Assembly (NCBI GenBank): GCA_964548475.1
Contig: CAZJRF010000117.1
Location: 1 to 5,501, forward strand
Source of the DNA: VGBK01 sp964548475
GTDB taxonomy: Bacteria > Actinomycetota > Acidimicrobiia > Spongiisociales > UBA11373
Direction of reading: 5' to 3'
Length of the DNA stretch: 5,501 nt
Shown: in pieces, positions 5,084 through 5,501 of the stretch
Layout: each line of letters begins with the position of its first letter
How positions within the stretch are numbered: the stretch's first letter is position 1
The notes under the pieces: generated by a model
What the model saw: the letters and a program-made list of their open reading frames with translations, nothing else
Told to the model about the DNA's origin: nothing
The model's database searches: none
Position numbers and translations under genes: made by a program

Positions 5084-5501
5084 CGCCGGATAAGCCCAAC
5101 AGGCGGTGAGCCCAGCGGCGGGCCGTCTCCCCGGCTCCGTCCGCTTCGGCGGCCTCCACCACCGCGGCGTCCGGCCACCGGCGGTGACCCTCCGCCAACA
5201 GCCGGGGCCGCACCACCACCAGCGCCCCCGTGAAGTCGCCCGAATCGACGGCCGCCAGACCGGCGAGCCAGCCCCGATCCTGCTCGAGCTCCAGGGGGCC
5301 CAGCTCGTCCACCACCAGGAGGGCACAGGGGACGGTCGAAGCCAGCACCTCATTACCCCAGGCCAGGGCCTCAGGATCGAAACGCCAGAGCCTGGTGGCC
5401 TCACTAAGAGGCACCTCGCCGGGCTCCCGGATCCGGGCCAGCCGCCGGCGGCGGCCCGAACGCAGGTCCTCGGCCTCGATCCCCACCTGCATCCCTCCCT
5501 C
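5076..5501 (-). CDS. THEP1-like P-loop nucleoside-triphosphatase, 5'-partial
   Basis: C-terminal part of what looks like a nucleoside-triphosphatase of the THEP1 family (NTPase_1), which hydrolyses NTPs and whose cellular role is poorly known. The first ATG visible is at 5492, but the frame is open to the window edge. Counting from that Met, LWRFDPEALAWGNEVL (35-50) is followed by the Walker B strand CALLVVDELGPLELE (56-70), with D62/E63 likely Mg-coordinating and catalytic. FTGALVVVRPRLL (87-99) is the next core strand. The Walker A loop (GxxxxGKT/S), expected at the N-terminus about 60 residues earlier, is absent, so the gene must begin beyond 5501. A GGGAGGG run touches the ATG 5492 with no proper spacing, which speaks against that start. 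The 3' end runs into the convergent second permease gene by 8 bp. The family call rests on the VVDELGPLEL core from memory. Confidence 0.72.
   Translation of the reverse strand, partial: EGGMQVGIEAEDLRSGRRRRLARIREPGEVPLSEATRLWRFDPEALAWGNEVLASTVPCALLVVDELGPLELEQDRGWLAGLAAVDSGDFTGALVVVRPRLLAEGHRRWPDAAVVEAAEADGAGETARRWAHRLLGLSGVR

Noticed and set aside
5110..5123. GCCC-N6-GGGC hairpin downstream of the second permease
   Set aside because: Only a 4-bp stem, no U-tract, and inside the NTPase coding region; not supportable as a terminator.
4643..5404. 253-codon minus-strand frame spanning the second permease end and the NTPase gene
   Set aside because: It overlaps the NTPase in another frame with Trp/Arg/Pro-rich low-complexity sequence and the permease in antisense; the NTPase frame carries the recognisable Walker B core.

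Overview
The window is very GC-rich (about 70% by eye), almost fully coding, and uses overlapping starts and GTG initiation codons. One gene also appears to be leaderless. This suggests a high-GC actinobacterium, possibly of the Acidimicrobiia type. That placement is an inference from composition and gene style, because no rRNA or other marker gene is present. No RNA genes, CRISPR arrays, insertion sequences or attachment sites were seen, and no stretch over 300 bases lacks a gene.

Left part (1-1558): two PAPS-dependent sulfotransferases of clearly different subfamilies face each other. The first (+) is cut by the left edge and lacks its N-terminal cofactor-binding loop. The second (-) is complete at 287 aa, with 5'- and 3'-phosphosulfate-binding motifs. 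They are separated by 44 bp that hold a small GC hairpin.

Middle (1559-1625): a 67-bp divergent spacer. On the + strand a TANNNT -10 element lies exactly six bases before the GTG of the first transporter gene, which fits leaderless transcription. A weaker -10 candidate serves the sulfotransferase on the - strand.

Right part (1626-5083): a four-gene operon in the order ATPase, permease, ATPase, permease, coding for ABC-2 type (exporter-like) transporter parts. The three junctions overlap by 8, 4 and 4 bp, so the genes are very likely translationally coupled and made in matched amounts. The two ATPases are paralogues that differ at the D-loop. The two permeases are only distantly alike. They may form one asymmetric exporter or two sister exporters; the substrate cannot be read from the sequence.

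Right edge (5076-5501): the C-terminal part of a THEP1-like P-loop NTPase on the - strand, cut by the window edge. Its 3' end overlaps the last permease gene by 8 bp, tail to tail.

Nothing here is proof of an undescribed system. The most interesting parts are the coupled two-ATPase/two-permease operon with its leaderless start, and the dense divergent and convergent junctions around it.
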